From: a virus
IMG/VR virus record: IMGVR_UViG_3300008110_000055
Location: 1 to 59,685 of that record
Strand: one strand, 5' to 3'
DNA length: 59,685 nt
Shown here: positions 7,344 to 16,691 of the stretch, piece after piece
How positions within the stretch are numbered: position 1 is the stretch's first letter
Layout of the letters: every line of letters begins with the position of its first letter
The notes under the pieces: model-generated
Told to the model about the DNA's origin: nothing
Databases searched by the model: none
Seen by the model: the letters and a program-made list of their open reading frames with translations, nothing else
Program-made: the position numbers and the translations under genes

Positions 7344-9546
7344 CGATATGCCCGTCGAAGCCGAGCAGGATCTACTGCAGGCTACCCCGGAAGAGCTAGA
7401 AGAGCAGGCACGTCAGGCGGCAGAGGCCGAACGCGAACGCCGCGAAGCCCTGCTCAAGGATCTAGCCGCTACCGTAGAGTCAAAGTTTGAGACTCGCCGC
7501 AAGAACCGCTCAGGCAAGGAGCGTCAGTGGCAGGAGTCTATGCGACTATACTACGGATCCCTAGCCAAGGTAGGAAAGGTAGGCGTAAGTCCTGATCGCC
7601 CGTTTTCGAAAGAGGCTTCAGCCGATCGTCCGGACTACAACATCGTACGTACCAAGTGCGATATCGCCATTGCTCAGCTAATCTCGCAGCAGTTTGCTGG
7701 CGGAGATAAGAACTGGGACCTAGTACCGTCTGGGGAAATGGACGCCCAGTCCTGCATCGGAATGGAAAACACGATGGTACGTCAGCTCGATAAGAGCAAG
7801 TACGGGTATGAATCACGTACGGCTATCGAAGACCGCGTAATCCTAGGTTCTGCCGTTCTTAAGGGTCCAGTAAACACCAGCAAGGTTAAGTCATCTTACA
7901 AGCTAGATCCGACTAGCGCTCAGTGGGCTCCAGTATTCCAGTCCAACACCGAGCCGTCTTACGTTCGTGTCGATCCGTGGTACTTCTATCCGGACGATTC
8001 GACTAACGACTTCTGCTCAAGCGAAGACACGATCGAGCTACACCCACTCTCTAAGACGGAGATGGCCAAGTACTCTAAGCATCCCGGCTTTATCCGCGAT
8101 GCAATCATCGAGCTGCTCAAGGAAGACCCCAAGGACTATAGTACTTCCGCCATTGAGGAAGCTTCGGCTCTCATGGAGACTAGCCAGTCTTACATGAAGA
8201 ACAAGTATATGGTCCTAGAGTATCACGGTCCTGTTACTTCCGAACAGCTAGAAACTCTAGGCATCGTCCCGTCCTACGACTCAGTAGACGGCAAGACCTA
8301 CTACGGCGAAGTATGGGTATGCCAAGGTAAGGTCATTCGCGTAGAGCTAGCTAACATCGAAGACTTCGAGCTACCGTATCAGGTGTGCGAGTACAAGCGT
8401 GACCCGGTCAGCCCGTTCGGCGTTGGCCTGCCCCTACTAGTACGTGACGCTCAGCGTGTCGTAACGCAGTCGTGGCACATGGTACTAGACAACTCGGCCA
8501 TTTCTTCTGGTCCTCAGGTAGTTATGCAGAAGGATCTCATCGAGCCAGTAGACGGTGATTGGGAAATGCGCCCGCGTAAGGCTTGGTTCCTTACCGACCT
8601 ATCAGCTAACGTCAATCAGGCGTTCCAGTTCTTCGTTCCGCCTAACGTATCCGGCGACCTAATGGCTGTACTCAATGCCGCCAAGCAGTTTGCCGAGGAA
8701 GAGTCAGGTATTCCGCTGATGTCTGCCGGTCTACAGAACGGAACCGCAGTAACTACCGACTCGGCTACCGGACTAGGACTGCTTCAGCAGGCTAGCACCA
8801 CGCTACTTGACCTACTGAACGAGATGTGGGACGACAAGGTGACTACCCGCGTTATCAAGCGTCTATACGCTTGGAACATGCAGTACAATCCTGACCCGAT
8901 GATCAAGGGTAACTTCGAGATCGACGTAAAGTCTAGCTCAGATTACCGTAACAAGCAGCTATACATCCGCGATATGGAGAAGCTCAGCCTAGAAGCTAGC
9001 CAAAATCCCCAGACTGGTAAGTACGTTAACCTAGACGAGCTGCTAGTTGCTCGCCTAAGCATGATGCACCTGCCCTCAAGCCGCATCATCCGTACTCCGG
9101 AGGAGGTAGCTGCCTACGAACAGCAGATGGCACAGGCTCAGGGACCCAATCCGGAGCTAGTTAAGTTGCAGCTAGAGGAAAGACGTCTAGCTCTAGAGGA
9201 AAAGCGTGCTGCGCTAGAGGAGCTAAAGCTAGAGTTTGAGTTCAATCAGGCTCAGCAGCGTGAGGCTTGGGAATTCCAAGAGCGTCAGGCTAATACTTAC
9301 GCCCGAGTAGCGGAAGCGGAGGCTCAGGTAGTAGCCAGCCAGAACGAAAAGGACGTAGCCATGCTCAATCTAGCCGCTAAGGACGAGCAGTTCAGGGCTA
9401 AGCTAGGTACCGACCTAGAGATTGCCCGTATGCGTGAGGAGACTAAGGCATTCCTATCCGGTCAGCAGGACAATCGCAAGCAGATCGACCAGTTACTAAC
9501 AGCCCGCGAGCAAAAGCTCAAGCGCGAAACCGGATCAGGTATCTAA
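7333..9546 (+). CDS. Portal protein (737 aa)
   Basis: This is the dodecameric head vertex ring through which DNA is packaged and ejected. Identification rests on size, position after TerL, a charged helical N-terminus, the phrases YKRDPVSPFGVGLPLLVRD and ATGLGLLQQASTTLLDLLNEMW typical of P22-like portals, and a long coiled-coil C-terminus (residues about 610-720; ELVKLQLEERRLALEEKRAA) like the P22 portal barrel. The ATG at 7333 is chosen because GGAGGAA lies just upstream. An in-frame ATG at 7312 lacks such a site. It overlaps terL by 11 nt. Confidence 0.88.
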   Translation: MTPNDMPVEAEQDLLQATPEELEEQARQAAEAERERREALLKDLAATVESKFETRRKNRSGKERQWQESMRLYYGSLAKVGKVGVSPDRPFSKEASADRPDYNIVRTKCDIAIAQLISQQFAGGDKNWDLVPSGEMDAQSCIGMENTMVRQLDKSKYGYESRTAIEDRVILGSAVLKGPVNTSKVKSSYKLDPTSAQWAPVFQSNTEPSYVRVDPWYFYPDDSTNDFCSSEDTIELHPLSKTEMAKYSKHPGFIRDAIIELLKEDPKDYSTSAIEEASALMETSQSYMKNKYMVLEYHGPVTSEQLETLGIVPSYDSVDGKTYYGEVWVCQGKVIRVELANIEDFELPYQVCEYKRDPVSPFGVGLPLLVRDAQRVVTQSWHMVLDNSAISSGPQVVMQKDLIEPVDGDWEMRPRKAWFLTDLSANVNQAFQFFVPPNVSGDLMAVLNAAKQFAEEESGIPLMSAGLQNGTAVTTDSATGLGLLQQASTTLLDLLNEMWDDKVTTRVIKRLYAWNMQYNPDPMIKGNFEIDVKSSSDYRNKQLYIRDMEKLSLEASQNPQTGKYVNLDELLVARLSMMHLPSSRIIRTPEEVAAYEQQMAQAQGPNPELVKLQLEERRLALEEKRAALEELKLEFEFNQAQQREAWEFQERQANTYARVAEAEAQVVASQNEKDVAMLNLAAKDEQFRAKLGTDLEIARMREETKAFLSGQQDNRKQIDQLLTAREQKLKRETGSGI

Positions 9547-9547
9547 C

Positions 9548-9766
9548 ATGAAAGCACGCATCCCTAACCTCAACATCTACGACTCAAACTGGGTAGCTAT
9601 CAAGGACTTCCTAGCTGCCCAGCTACAGAAATCACGAGAAATGCTAGAAAATCCTGCATTAAGCCATGAGGATTCTTGCGTAATTCGTGGAAAGATCCTT
9701 GTTTACAAGGAGCTACTAGCCGCTGAACGTGATATTCAGCAGGCCGCGACTAGATCGCCAACTTAA
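9548..9766 (+). CDS. Hypothetical protein (72 aa)
   Basis: A small helical protein (SREMLENPALSHEDSCVIRGKIL) that starts 1 nt after the portal. The helical pattern and a position between portal and scaffold resemble small head-assembly accessory proteins of podoviruses. Function is unknown. Confidence 0.6.
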   Translation: MKARIPNLNIYDSNWVAIKDFLAAQLQKSREMLENPALSHEDSCVIRGKILVYKELLAAERDIQQAATRSPT

Positions 9767-9783
9767 ACGGAGAATGAACTTTT

Positions 9784-10773
9784 ATGAATAACACCCCTCT
9801 AAGCGACAGTGAAGCCCAGAAGCTATTTGCCAGCGTCAGCAAAAACCTTGATGACCCTGATAAGCTAAATGAGATTCTGGGTGCGACTACGGTGCCGGAT
9901 CCTGATCCCGCCCCGCAAGTAGTAGAGGAAGAGGTAAAGCAGGAAGTAGTTGAACAGGAAGTAGAGAAGAAGGAAGAAGAGAAGCAGGCCCCGACGCAAG
10001 AAAGCGAAGCTCAGGTCCCGGCAGCTCAGCCGGAAACCGCCCTATCAAGGGAAGAGCTAGAGCGTCTAGTCCAAGAGAACAAGCTGCTGCAGCACAAGCA
10101 CCGATCGGAGACTAATCGGACCGCTGCACTACAGCGTAAGCTCAACGACCTAGAAACTCGGCTAGCGTCACTCAGTCCTACCGCCGCACAGCCGCCAGCT
10201 AAGGCCGCTCCGGCAACTGAGGAAGGCGAAGACGACGATCTTGCAGAGCTAAAGCGTACCGACCCCGCCCTTTATCGGATTATCAAGAAGCGCGAGGAAG
10301 CCGCAGCAGCCCAGATCGCCAGTCTACAAAACACTCTTACGCAAGAGCTAGCTCCTGTAAAGCAGGCTTGGCAGAATCAGGAAGTAGCGTCCGAAAAGGC
10401 GAGACTTGCTGAGATGGTACCAAACATTGCAGAGGTTGTACAAAGTGAGGCGTTCCATACCTTCGTAGGTAGCGCGTCTGATGGAGTAAAGCGTCTCGTA
10501 ATGTCCAAGCACGCTGACGATGTTGTAGCAGGACTCCAAGTTTACTCTCAGTGGCTACAAGCAAACGGTATGGTTAAGCAGGCTCCGGCGCAACAGGAAG
10601 CGCCGCAAGCTGTGCCAAGTCCAGCCGCTAGTCAACTAGCTGGTGAGCGTGAACGTAAGCTACAGCAGGCGGTTACTGTAAAGAGTCCGGCTGCTCCCGA
10701 GAAGAAAGAACTCACAGCAGAAGAACTTTTCGCGCAGTCGTATAAGCATTTCCATAAGTTGCATGGAAACTAA
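9784..10773 (+). CDS. Capsid scaffolding protein (putative, 329 aa)
   Basis: A highly charged, Glu/Gln/Ala-rich protein with an acidic low-complexity stretch (residues about 45-75, VEEEVKQEVVEQEVEKKEEE) and a coiled coil (about 90-135). The C-terminus is basic and helical (EELFAQSYKHFHKLHGN), like the capsid-binding tail of scaffolds. It lies directly upstream of the major capsid gene. The call is based on composition and position, which are characteristic of scaffolds. Confidence 0.8.
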   Translation: MNNTPLSDSEAQKLFASVSKNLDDPDKLNEILGATTVPDPDPAPQVVEEEVKQEVVEQEVEKKEEEKQAPTQESEAQVPAAQPETALSREELERLVQENKLLQHKHRSETNRTAALQRKLNDLETRLASLSPTAAQPPAKAAPATEEGEDDDLAELKRTDPALYRIIKKREEAAAAQIASLQNTLTQELAPVKQAWQNQEVASEKARLAEMVPNIAEVVQSEAFHTFVGSASDGVKRLVMSKHADDVVAGLQVYSQWLQANGMVKQAPAQQEAPQAVPSPAASQLAGERERKLQQAVTVKSPAAPEKKELTAEELFAQSYKHFHKLHGN

Positions 10774-10796
10774 CCTTAGTTAAGGAGATTTAATCT

Positions 10797-11801
10797 ATGT
10801 CATTTTCAGGTACTCAGTACGGCGACATCTCACCTCGCGTAGGTATCGTAGCCGTTGCCAACATGCTCGCTTACGCGGACACCCAGATCATCCTCGATAA
10901 GTTCGCCAAGGTCGAGGCTGTGCCGAAGAACAAGGGTCTCGTCATCCGCTTCCGTCGTCCAGTTCCGTTCGAGGTTAACCCGACCGCGCTGATCGAAGGC
11001 GTGACGCCTGCCCCGCAAGCCCTTGAGTACGAGGACGTTCAGACCTCGCTAGCTCAGTACGGTGCGTGGGTACCCTTCACGGACGTCATCGCTGACACCC
11101 ACGAAGATCCGAACCTTAAGGTCATGACCGAACTCTGCGGTAAGCAGGCGGCCGAGACCAAGGAGCTTATTACGTGGAACGAGATCCGTGGTGGTACTCA
11201 GGTGTTCTTCACCGGTACGGCTGTCAGCCGCGCTCAGGTTCAGGCTGTTCTAGACATTGACGACATTCGTCTCATTGTCCGCCAGCTCAAGCGTAACCAC
11301 TGCCGCAAGATCACCAAGAAGCTCTCGGCTTCTCCGAACATTGCGACCGAGCCGGTCAACGCTTCGTTCGTCGGCGTTGCCCATACCGACCTTGAGCAGA
11401 ACATCCGTGCTCTGCCCACGTTCGTCCCAGTCGAGCGCTACGCTTCGGGCACTCCTCTCCACGCAAACGAGCTTGGTCGTATCGAAGAGGTCCGCGTAAT
11501 CCTCAGCCCGATGCTAGAGCCGTTCCTAGGTGCGGGTTCGGGTACCATTACCGGCGTACTCAACAACGGTTCAAACGTTAACGTCTATCCGTTCATCATC
11601 TTCGGTGAAGAGGCTTACGGCGTTACCCCGCTTAAGGGTATGGACTCCGCCGCGATCGCGGTAATGAATCCCAAGATGGGTGCCAGCTACGAGGATCCGC
11701 TAGGTCAGCGTGGTTTCGTTTCATGGAAGATGTGGTTCTCGGCTGTACGTCTAAACGAGCAGTGGATGGCTCGTCTTGAGACTGCGGTTGGTGCCCTCTA
11801 A
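10797..11801 (+). CDS. Major capsid protein, N4-gp56 family (334 aa)
   Basis: The main HK97-fold shell subunit. It matches the N4-gp56 family pattern: an N-terminal TQYGDISPRVGIVAVANML, a basic IRFRRPVPF strand, LAQYGAWVPFTDVI, and the C-terminal GQRGFVSWKMWFSAVRLN. Its codon usage (CTC, GTC, TTC-rich) differs from neighbours that prefer cta/gta, as expected for a very highly expressed gene. A strong TAAGGAGA ribosome site precedes it, and the same TTAAGGAGA context precedes the next gene. Confidence 0.92.
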   Translation: MSFSGTQYGDISPRVGIVAVANMLAYADTQIILDKFAKVEAVPKNKGLVIRFRRPVPFEVNPTALIEGVTPAPQALEYEDVQTSLAQYGAWVPFTDVIADTHEDPNLKVMTELCGKQAAETKELITWNEIRGGTQVFFTGTAVSRAQVQAVLDIDDIRLIVRQLKRNHCRKITKKLSASPNIATEPVNASFVGVAHTDLEQNIRALPTFVPVERYASGTPLHANELGRIEEVRVILSPMLEPFLGAGSGTITGVLNNGSNVNVYPFIIFGEEAYGVTPLKGMDSAAIAVMNPKMGASYEDPLGQRGFVSWKMWFSAVRLNEQWMARLETAVGAL

Positions 11802-11827
11802 TCTCACTAGTTAAGGAGAAGTAAACT

Positions 11828-12346
11828 ATGTCTTTCCGTTCACCTGCCCACGTCGGTGGAGTTCGTCACCGCGCTCTTGCTGAGGCTCCGTTCGAGATCA
11901 GCGCAACTATCGACCTACCTGCTGGTCGCGGTCTCGTAACTTCTGACCGTCTCCGCTTCTTCCAGATCGGAGCTGGTTATCAAGTAGCCGAGCTAACCAT
12001 CAGCACTGATGACCTCGATGCCAACGGTACTCCCACCATCACCCTAAACGCCGGCTTTGAATCACACAATACCGGTGCGCAGGCTTCCAACCTAACCGCG
12101 TTCGCTTCGGCGTCAACGGTTGGTCAGGCTGGCGGTACCGCTCGCTTCGAGCCTACGGCGGCGGCTCCGGTAGCTAACTACACTGTAACGCTCTCGCCTC
12201 AGGTAGGTGCTGCTACTGCTCCTGCTGGCGCTACGCGAATTACGGTTACGGCTGTCGTCGTACCTGCCCGCGCTAACGCGATCCCGTCGCTAGGTAACGC
12301 TAACGGCGCTGCTTACGACCACGGTCGTCCTAACCCCACCGTCTAA
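11828..12346 (+). CDS. Putative head decoration protein (172 aa)
   Basis: A small Ala/Thr-rich, beta-rich protein directly after the capsid gene and sharing its strong TTAAGGAGA ribosome site, so it is probably made in large amounts. A decoration or cement role is inferred from position and composition (DLDANGTPTITLNAGF and related stretches). A terminator-like hairpin follows at once, which would close the high-expression capsid unit. Confidence 0.6.
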   Translation: MSFRSPAHVGGVRHRALAEAPFEISATIDLPAGRGLVTSDRLRFFQIGAGYQVAELTISTDDLDANGTPTITLNAGFESHNTGAQASNLTAFASASTVGQAGGTARFEPTAAAPVANYTVTLSPQVGAATAPAGATRITVTAVVVPARANAIPSLGNANGAAYDHGRPNPTV

Positions 12347-12360
12347 TTGACGATGGACTG

Positions 12361-12384
12361 GAGGGGGAGGGAAACCTCCCCTTC
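12361..12384 (+). terminator. Terminator-like GC hairpin after capsid genes
   Basis: GGGGAGG (12364-12370) and CCTCCCC (12375-12381) form a perfect stem closed by a GAAA tetraloop, with three further pairs possible below it. The following TTCTAGCTTT has only short T-runs, so termination may be partial. It could also be an mRNA 3' stabiliser. Confidence 0.65.
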
Positions 12385-12393
12385 TAGCTTTAC

Positions 12394-12468
12394 CAGTCAG
12401 TGGTGTAATGGCAACATGCGGGACTCCAAATCCCTGCGATCTGAGTTCGAGTCTTAGCTGGCTGGCCA
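12394..12468 (+). tRNA. tRNA-Trp (anticodon CCA)
   Basis: A cloverleaf can be drawn: acceptor CAGTCAG/CTGGCTG (one G-T pair), a short D arm, anticodon loop CTCCAAA with CCA at 12426-12428, T arm CTGAG/CTTAG with loop TTCGAGT, discriminator G and an encoded CCA. The anticodon stem has four solid pairs and a C27-T43 mismatch, and the D stem is only three pairs. CCA reads UGG. It sits between the capsid unit and the next structural gene. Confidence 0.8.
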
Positions 12469-12497
12469 CCTATCTAATGTAGAGGAGATCTACCGTC

Positions 12498-13100
12498 ATG
12501 AGTAATGACCACGCAGAATACACTAATGATCTAGACAACCTTCCGATTGGCGAGCTTCGTAAGAAGGCCGGCATCTACCGCGTGCCGCTAGCGCGCGACA
12601 TGACCAAGGAAGATATCATCAACGCCATTCGAGCCAAGATGGCCGAAGGCAAGTACGCTCTAGAGGCGTATGGTGATGCTCCCAAGCCCGGCTACGCTCG
12701 CATCGAAGTACACCTAGATCCCAATCCGACTTCCTCGAATCGCCCAGTCTACGTCTGTGTCAACGGCTATGCGGTTCTGATTCCACGAGGCATCAAGGTA
12801 GACGTTCCGATCAAGATCGTCGAAGCACTCAACAACGCTAAGTCAAAGCGTCTCCGCGAGAACGCCTCAGTCCCGCCCAACAACCCAGCTCGTTTCTACT
12901 TTGAAGAGGTGTCGAACTATCCGTTCAGTGTCCACGGCATGACACCCGGCCCGGATCCTCGCGGAGAAAACGAGAAGGTAAAAGCTGCAGTACACCTACC
13001 GCGTAAGAAGTTTCATGAGAAGTTCGGCTACTGGCCGAGAGAGGATGAACTCAAGGAAGCTCTACGCGATGGTCGTCTTGTAATCGAATACGTTAAGTAA
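12498..13100 (+). CDS. Hypothetical head-associated protein (200 aa)
   Basis: The N-terminus (LPIGELRKKAGIYRVPLARD followed by TKEDIINAIRAK) resembles a SAP/HeH-like small helical DNA-binding motif. The middle is a basic region ending in a Pro-rich segment. An SD AGAGGAGA precedes the ATG. Its place between capsid and neck candidates suggests a virion protein. The exact role is unknown. Confidence 0.6.
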   Translation: MSNDHAEYTNDLDNLPIGELRKKAGIYRVPLARDMTKEDIINAIRAKMAEGKYALEAYGDAPKPGYARIEVHLDPNPTSSNRPVYVCVNGYAVLIPRGIKVDVPIKIVEALNNAKSKRLRENASVPPNNPARFYFEEVSNYPFSVHGMTPGPDPRGENEKVKAAVHLPRKKFHEKFGYWPREDELKEALRDGRLVIEYVK

Positions 13101-13119
13101 TCTTAGGTAGGAGGGTTTA

Positions 13120-14043
13120 GTGGACTTTATCGAGCTAGTAAACGAGACGATCTCGGAATCAGGGGCTACCCTATCAGAGCTGGACTCGGTAGAGTTTGCT
13201 AACCCCTCCGATCCTATGCACCGTCGCTTTAAGATGTGGGTAGCTAGATCTTGGAAGGAGCTACAGCTAAGCCGAGAGCGATGGAGCTTCATGTCTAAGC
13301 GCGGGTACGGAGTAATCCTCCCGCGTATCTACGTCAAGAACGGCAGCCTCCCGAGCGAACCTACGCCGGGAGAGCTGTTTGAAGGCAAGATCAACTCCTC
13401 AACTTTTACAGTTGTAAAGGTTACGACTTTGAGTGGTAGCTGGGCTGCTGGCACCGCCGAAGCTTTCATTGATATCGACAATCTAGTAGGCGAGTACGGA
13501 CTAGGAGAAGTGTTCAACAGAGTCACAGATGGCGCACAGGACTGCTTCATGATTGGAGGCAGAGCGCGCTGGGACTTCTCCGAGTTCGCCCCGGACCTAG
13601 ACGATCTAGACTACAACTCAGTGTATCTAGGCTACGTAGATTCTACGCCAGCAGAGTACATGGACGGTCTGGACTTCGTTGAGTGGAATCTCTGGAACAA
13701 CTACTATGAGGCTGACGTAGGCAACCTAAGCAAGCCAGCTCAGATTACCGAAACCCCGGACCGACTGACTGACCTGTACCCTAGCCCAGAAAAGCCCTAC
13801 CGCATCTACTTCAACTACGATCGCGGTCCGCAAGAGCTAGTGCTGGCAGGAGACGTACCAGACATGCCGGAGGAGTTTCACACGATGATTATGTGGGGCG
13901 CAGTGCTCCACTACGCTGAGTACGATCAGAACAACGCGCTAGCCGCAAGAGCCGCTAGGCAGTACCGCAAGTACAAGATCAGACTGGAGAACAAGTGTCT
14001 ACCTAAGCTAGGCTGGGCACCAAGTCCATACAACAGAGGTTAA
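13120..14043 (+). CDS. Putative neck/head-completion protein (307 aa)
   Basis: It begins at a GTG with TAGGAGGG just upstream. The N-terminus (DFIELVNETISESGATLSEL) and the MWVARSWKELQLSRERWSF segment are of the kind seen in podovirus structural proteins encoded between capsid and tail hub. The C-terminal helix is rich in Arg and Tyr (AARAARQYRKYKIRL). A head-to-tail adaptor role is inferred from gene order. No residue-level motif proves it. Confidence 0.5.
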   Translation: MDFIELVNETISESGATLSELDSVEFANPSDPMHRRFKMWVARSWKELQLSRERWSFMSKRGYGVILPRIYVKNGSLPSEPTPGELFEGKINSSTFTVVKVTTLSGSWAAGTAEAFIDIDNLVGEYGLGEVFNRVTDGAQDCFMIGGRARWDFSEFAPDLDDLDYNSVYLGYVDSTPAEYMDGLDFVEWNLWNNYYEADVGNLSKPAQITETPDRLTDLYPSPEKPYRIYFNYDRGPQELVLAGDVPDMPEEFHTMIMWGAVLHYAEYDQNNALAARAARQYRKYKIRLENKCLPKLGWAPSPYNRG

Positions 14044-14048
14044 GTCCA

Positions 14049-16679
14049 ATGAGCTACACGAACGATGTAATTCCTCTAGCCTACGGACTCGACCTAGTAG
14101 AACCCAAGCCGCTAGCTGCCTCCGGGTCGCTGGCGGTTTGTCGTAACTACGAGATTACGGACAAGGCTGGCCTACGCCGTATCGACGGATTCGAGCGCTT
14201 CGACGGTAGACTAGGCGGAGAGTGTGATAAGTACTGGCAGGTATCAGTAAGCTCGCCTGTAGGATCAGCAAGCCTAGGCGATGTACTAGCCGTAGATACG
14301 TTTGGTGCTATCGGTACCACTACCGGCATCCCTAGCAATCAGCTAGGTGTATTCGTACTAGGAGTGGTAGTACAGGTAGTCAACTCTACTAGCTACATCG
14401 TAGCTGTCATTAACGAAGACCTATTCCCTGTAGTAAGGGACGAGGATAGCTATGTCACGTCTCTAGCTACCGGCGTCGATCGCCGCCTGTTCCGCCTAAA
14501 CAAGAGTACTAAGACTCTAGTCGAGCTAGGCAATCTATCCTTGGTCCGAGACCTGAGGTTCTTTGCCACGTCTCCACAGGATCAGTACACCAAGGCGCTG
14601 AGCTACATGACTTACCTACGCTCGACGGTAAGCAGCCTGCCGGGTCCTGCCGTAATGACCTATCGCCACAAGGGCATCAACTACGCCGCTGCCGGAGCTA
14701 ACACTCTGGAGCTTCGTGGCTCGTCAGCGGGTGCTATCGTAGTGTCGTCTGTACCAAATACTGTAGTAGGCAACTCATTCAACGGAGCTACTGCGCGCGT
14801 TCTAGGCTACGAGGTAATCACGATCTCGGGAGAGGATCGCGTAGTAATTTCCTACGAGGATCTTAATACCGGTTCGTGGGATCTAGCCGCTGCTGCTGCG
14901 GGTACTACTATCACCGGACTCACTGCCACTATCGGCGGTGTTTCGCTAGGTGGCGGTCTATCGCTGGTCATCTTCGGCAAGGGCTATAGCCCGGACAAAG
15001 CCGTGATGTTTACCTGCGGCGCTGAGCAGGCTGAGTCTGTGTCAGACTACTTCGCTTCGATTCACGGCGGATGGAAGTTCTTTAACACCGGATGGGCGTT
15101 CTCGTTTGATACGGGCAACAGCCATGTGTCTGGTCAGGACGAGATTCCTAAGTACGAGCGCGGCCTAAGTATCCCTACTCCCGGCACATTCCAGTACTGG
15201 ATCTCTGATGGTACTAACACCTTCACTGTAGACCTGAACACCTACAAGGTGGCTAGTGGTGCCTTCTCGGCAGGTAACGCCGTAGGCACGATGCAGGTAA
15301 CTAAGGTAGTAAGGGTTGCTGGCACTGCACCGATGTTCACCGTCGGCTACAGCGTGTACAACTCAGCCACTCTGACTACTCCGAACCGAGTAGCCGTCAT
15401 CACGTCTGCGCCTAGCTACAACTTCCTACCCGGCATCTCGGCTCTTCAGAGAGCTTCTAGCCGCTACGTAGCCAGCGACTACAACTACTATGGCCTAGAG
15501 GATCTGGACGCCGTATACGTCGCTACAGGGGCTTCTAAGGCATTCTATTTTAACCGTGAGCGTCTGATCTTCATTAACGACAGTACCCCTGACACTGAGT
15601 ATCCGCGTCATACGGACAGGATCGCTAACTCGCTAGCCCTAGGCTACGCCGATGGCATGGTCCGTATCTCCGTAACTGGAGAGCCGTGGAATTACTCAGG
15701 TCTCGACGGTGCTGCCGAGTTTGCTATGGGCTATCCGGTACGCGGACTGCTGTCTATGCCGGGTGATACTCTCGGCGTATTCTGTTCAAACGGAGTGTTC
15801 GCTATTCAAGGCAGCGTACCTGATAACTTCTTGAAGAGAGTCATCCTGCCCAAGACTGGAGCTGTAGAGTACACGGCTGTATCGCTAGGTGACATCGTGT
15901 TCTGCTCACACTCAGGCGTAGTAGCTCTCAGCCAGTCAGACAAGTACGGTGACTTCGTAGGCATTCCTATCTCGTACAAGCTGTCCCCCATCATTCGTCC
16001 CAAGACGTCAGCTAACGGTGCCATTGTCTGTGCGATTCCTATCCGCACCAAGAACCAGTATAAGATCTTCTCGGCTGACGGAGACATCTTCACGTTCACC
16101 TTTAACGAGGGACGTCCGGTTCAAGGAACGACGCAGACGCTGTACCTAGGTCTCGAAAACTTTACAGATGTAAACGGTAAGGAGTTCGTGCCGCTAGCTT
16201 TGTCGTCTGTCCTAGACCACGACGGAATCGAGACAGTACTAGCGTCGCATTATTCCCCTACTAGCCGTGTAGCTTCCAACTATCTGTACAGGCTAGACTC
16301 AGGCTGGGGCTTTGACGGCAAGGCTATCAAGGCTGAGTTCGACGTCAACTGGTACTTTGCTGGTAATCCGTTTGGGTACAAGGTAATGCGTAAGGTACGA
16401 GTAGATGGTGTAAGCCGTGGACTAGCTTCGCTCAGAATCACTACGGCTAAGGACTACGAGAACGAATACCAGTCTACGTTGATCAACGCTTCTATCCCAG
16501 ATCGCCAGGACTTCATCAAGCAGGGTGATACGCCCTACACCAACATGGCTAACGTAGCTGAACGTGGTCTAAACGTATCTATCAAGGTACTGCACGAGCC
16601 CAGCATCAACGCTCCGGAACCTTCGCACACACTTCAGACTCTATTCATCCAGTTCACTCCGACCAAGGTAGATGCTTAA
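14049..16679 (+). CDS. Putative tail hub/nozzle or DNA-stabilisation protein (876 aa)
   Basis: A large, beta-rich, Gly/Ser/Thr/Tyr-rich virion protein. The N-terminal phrase CRNYEITDKAGLRRIDGFERF and later ISVTGEPWNYSG fit the beta-propeller-like tail hub/nozzle proteins of short-tailed phages, and a P22 gp10-like role is possible. Length and position after the neck candidate agree. A TTAC-N4-GTAA palindrome occurs inside the coding sequence near 16163. The specific family is not certain. Confidence 0.6.
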   Translation: MSYTNDVIPLAYGLDLVEPKPLAASGSLAVCRNYEITDKAGLRRIDGFERFDGRLGGECDKYWQVSVSSPVGSASLGDVLAVDTFGAIGTTTGIPSNQLGVFVLGVVVQVVNSTSYIVAVINEDLFPVVRDEDSYVTSLATGVDRRLFRLNKSTKTLVELGNLSLVRDLRFFATSPQDQYTKALSYMTYLRSTVSSLPGPAVMTYRHKGINYAAAGANTLELRGSSAGAIVVSSVPNTVVGNSFNGATARVLGYEVITISGEDRVVISYEDLNTGSWDLAAAAAGTTITGLTATIGGVSLGGGLSLVIFGKGYSPDKAVMFTCGAEQAESVSDYFASIHGGWKFFNTGWAFSFDTGNSHVSGQDEIPKYERGLSIPTPGTFQYWISDGTNTFTVDLNTYKVASGAFSAGNAVGTMQVTKVVRVAGTAPMFTVGYSVYNSATLTTPNRVAVITSAPSYNFLPGISALQRASSRYVASDYNYYGLEDLDAVYVATGASKAFYFNRERLIFINDSTPDTEYPRHTDRIANSLALGYADGMVRISVTGEPWNYSGLDGAAEFAMGYPVRGLLSMPGDTLGVFCSNGVFAIQGSVPDNFLKRVILPKTGAVEYTAVSLGDIVFCSHSGVVALSQSDKYGDFVGIPISYKLSPIIRPKTSANGAIVCAIPIRTKNQYKIFSADGDIFTFTFNEGRPVQGTTQTLYLGLENFTDVNGKEFVPLALSSVLDHDGIETVLASHYSPTSRVASNYLYRLDSGWGFDGKAIKAEFDVNWYFAGNPFGYKVMRKVRVDGVSRGLASLRITTAKDYENEYQSTLINASIPDRQDFIKQGDTPYTNMANVAERGLNVSIKVLHEPSINAPEPSHTLQTLFIQFTPTKVDA

Positions 16680-16691
16680 GGAGCCCCTATA

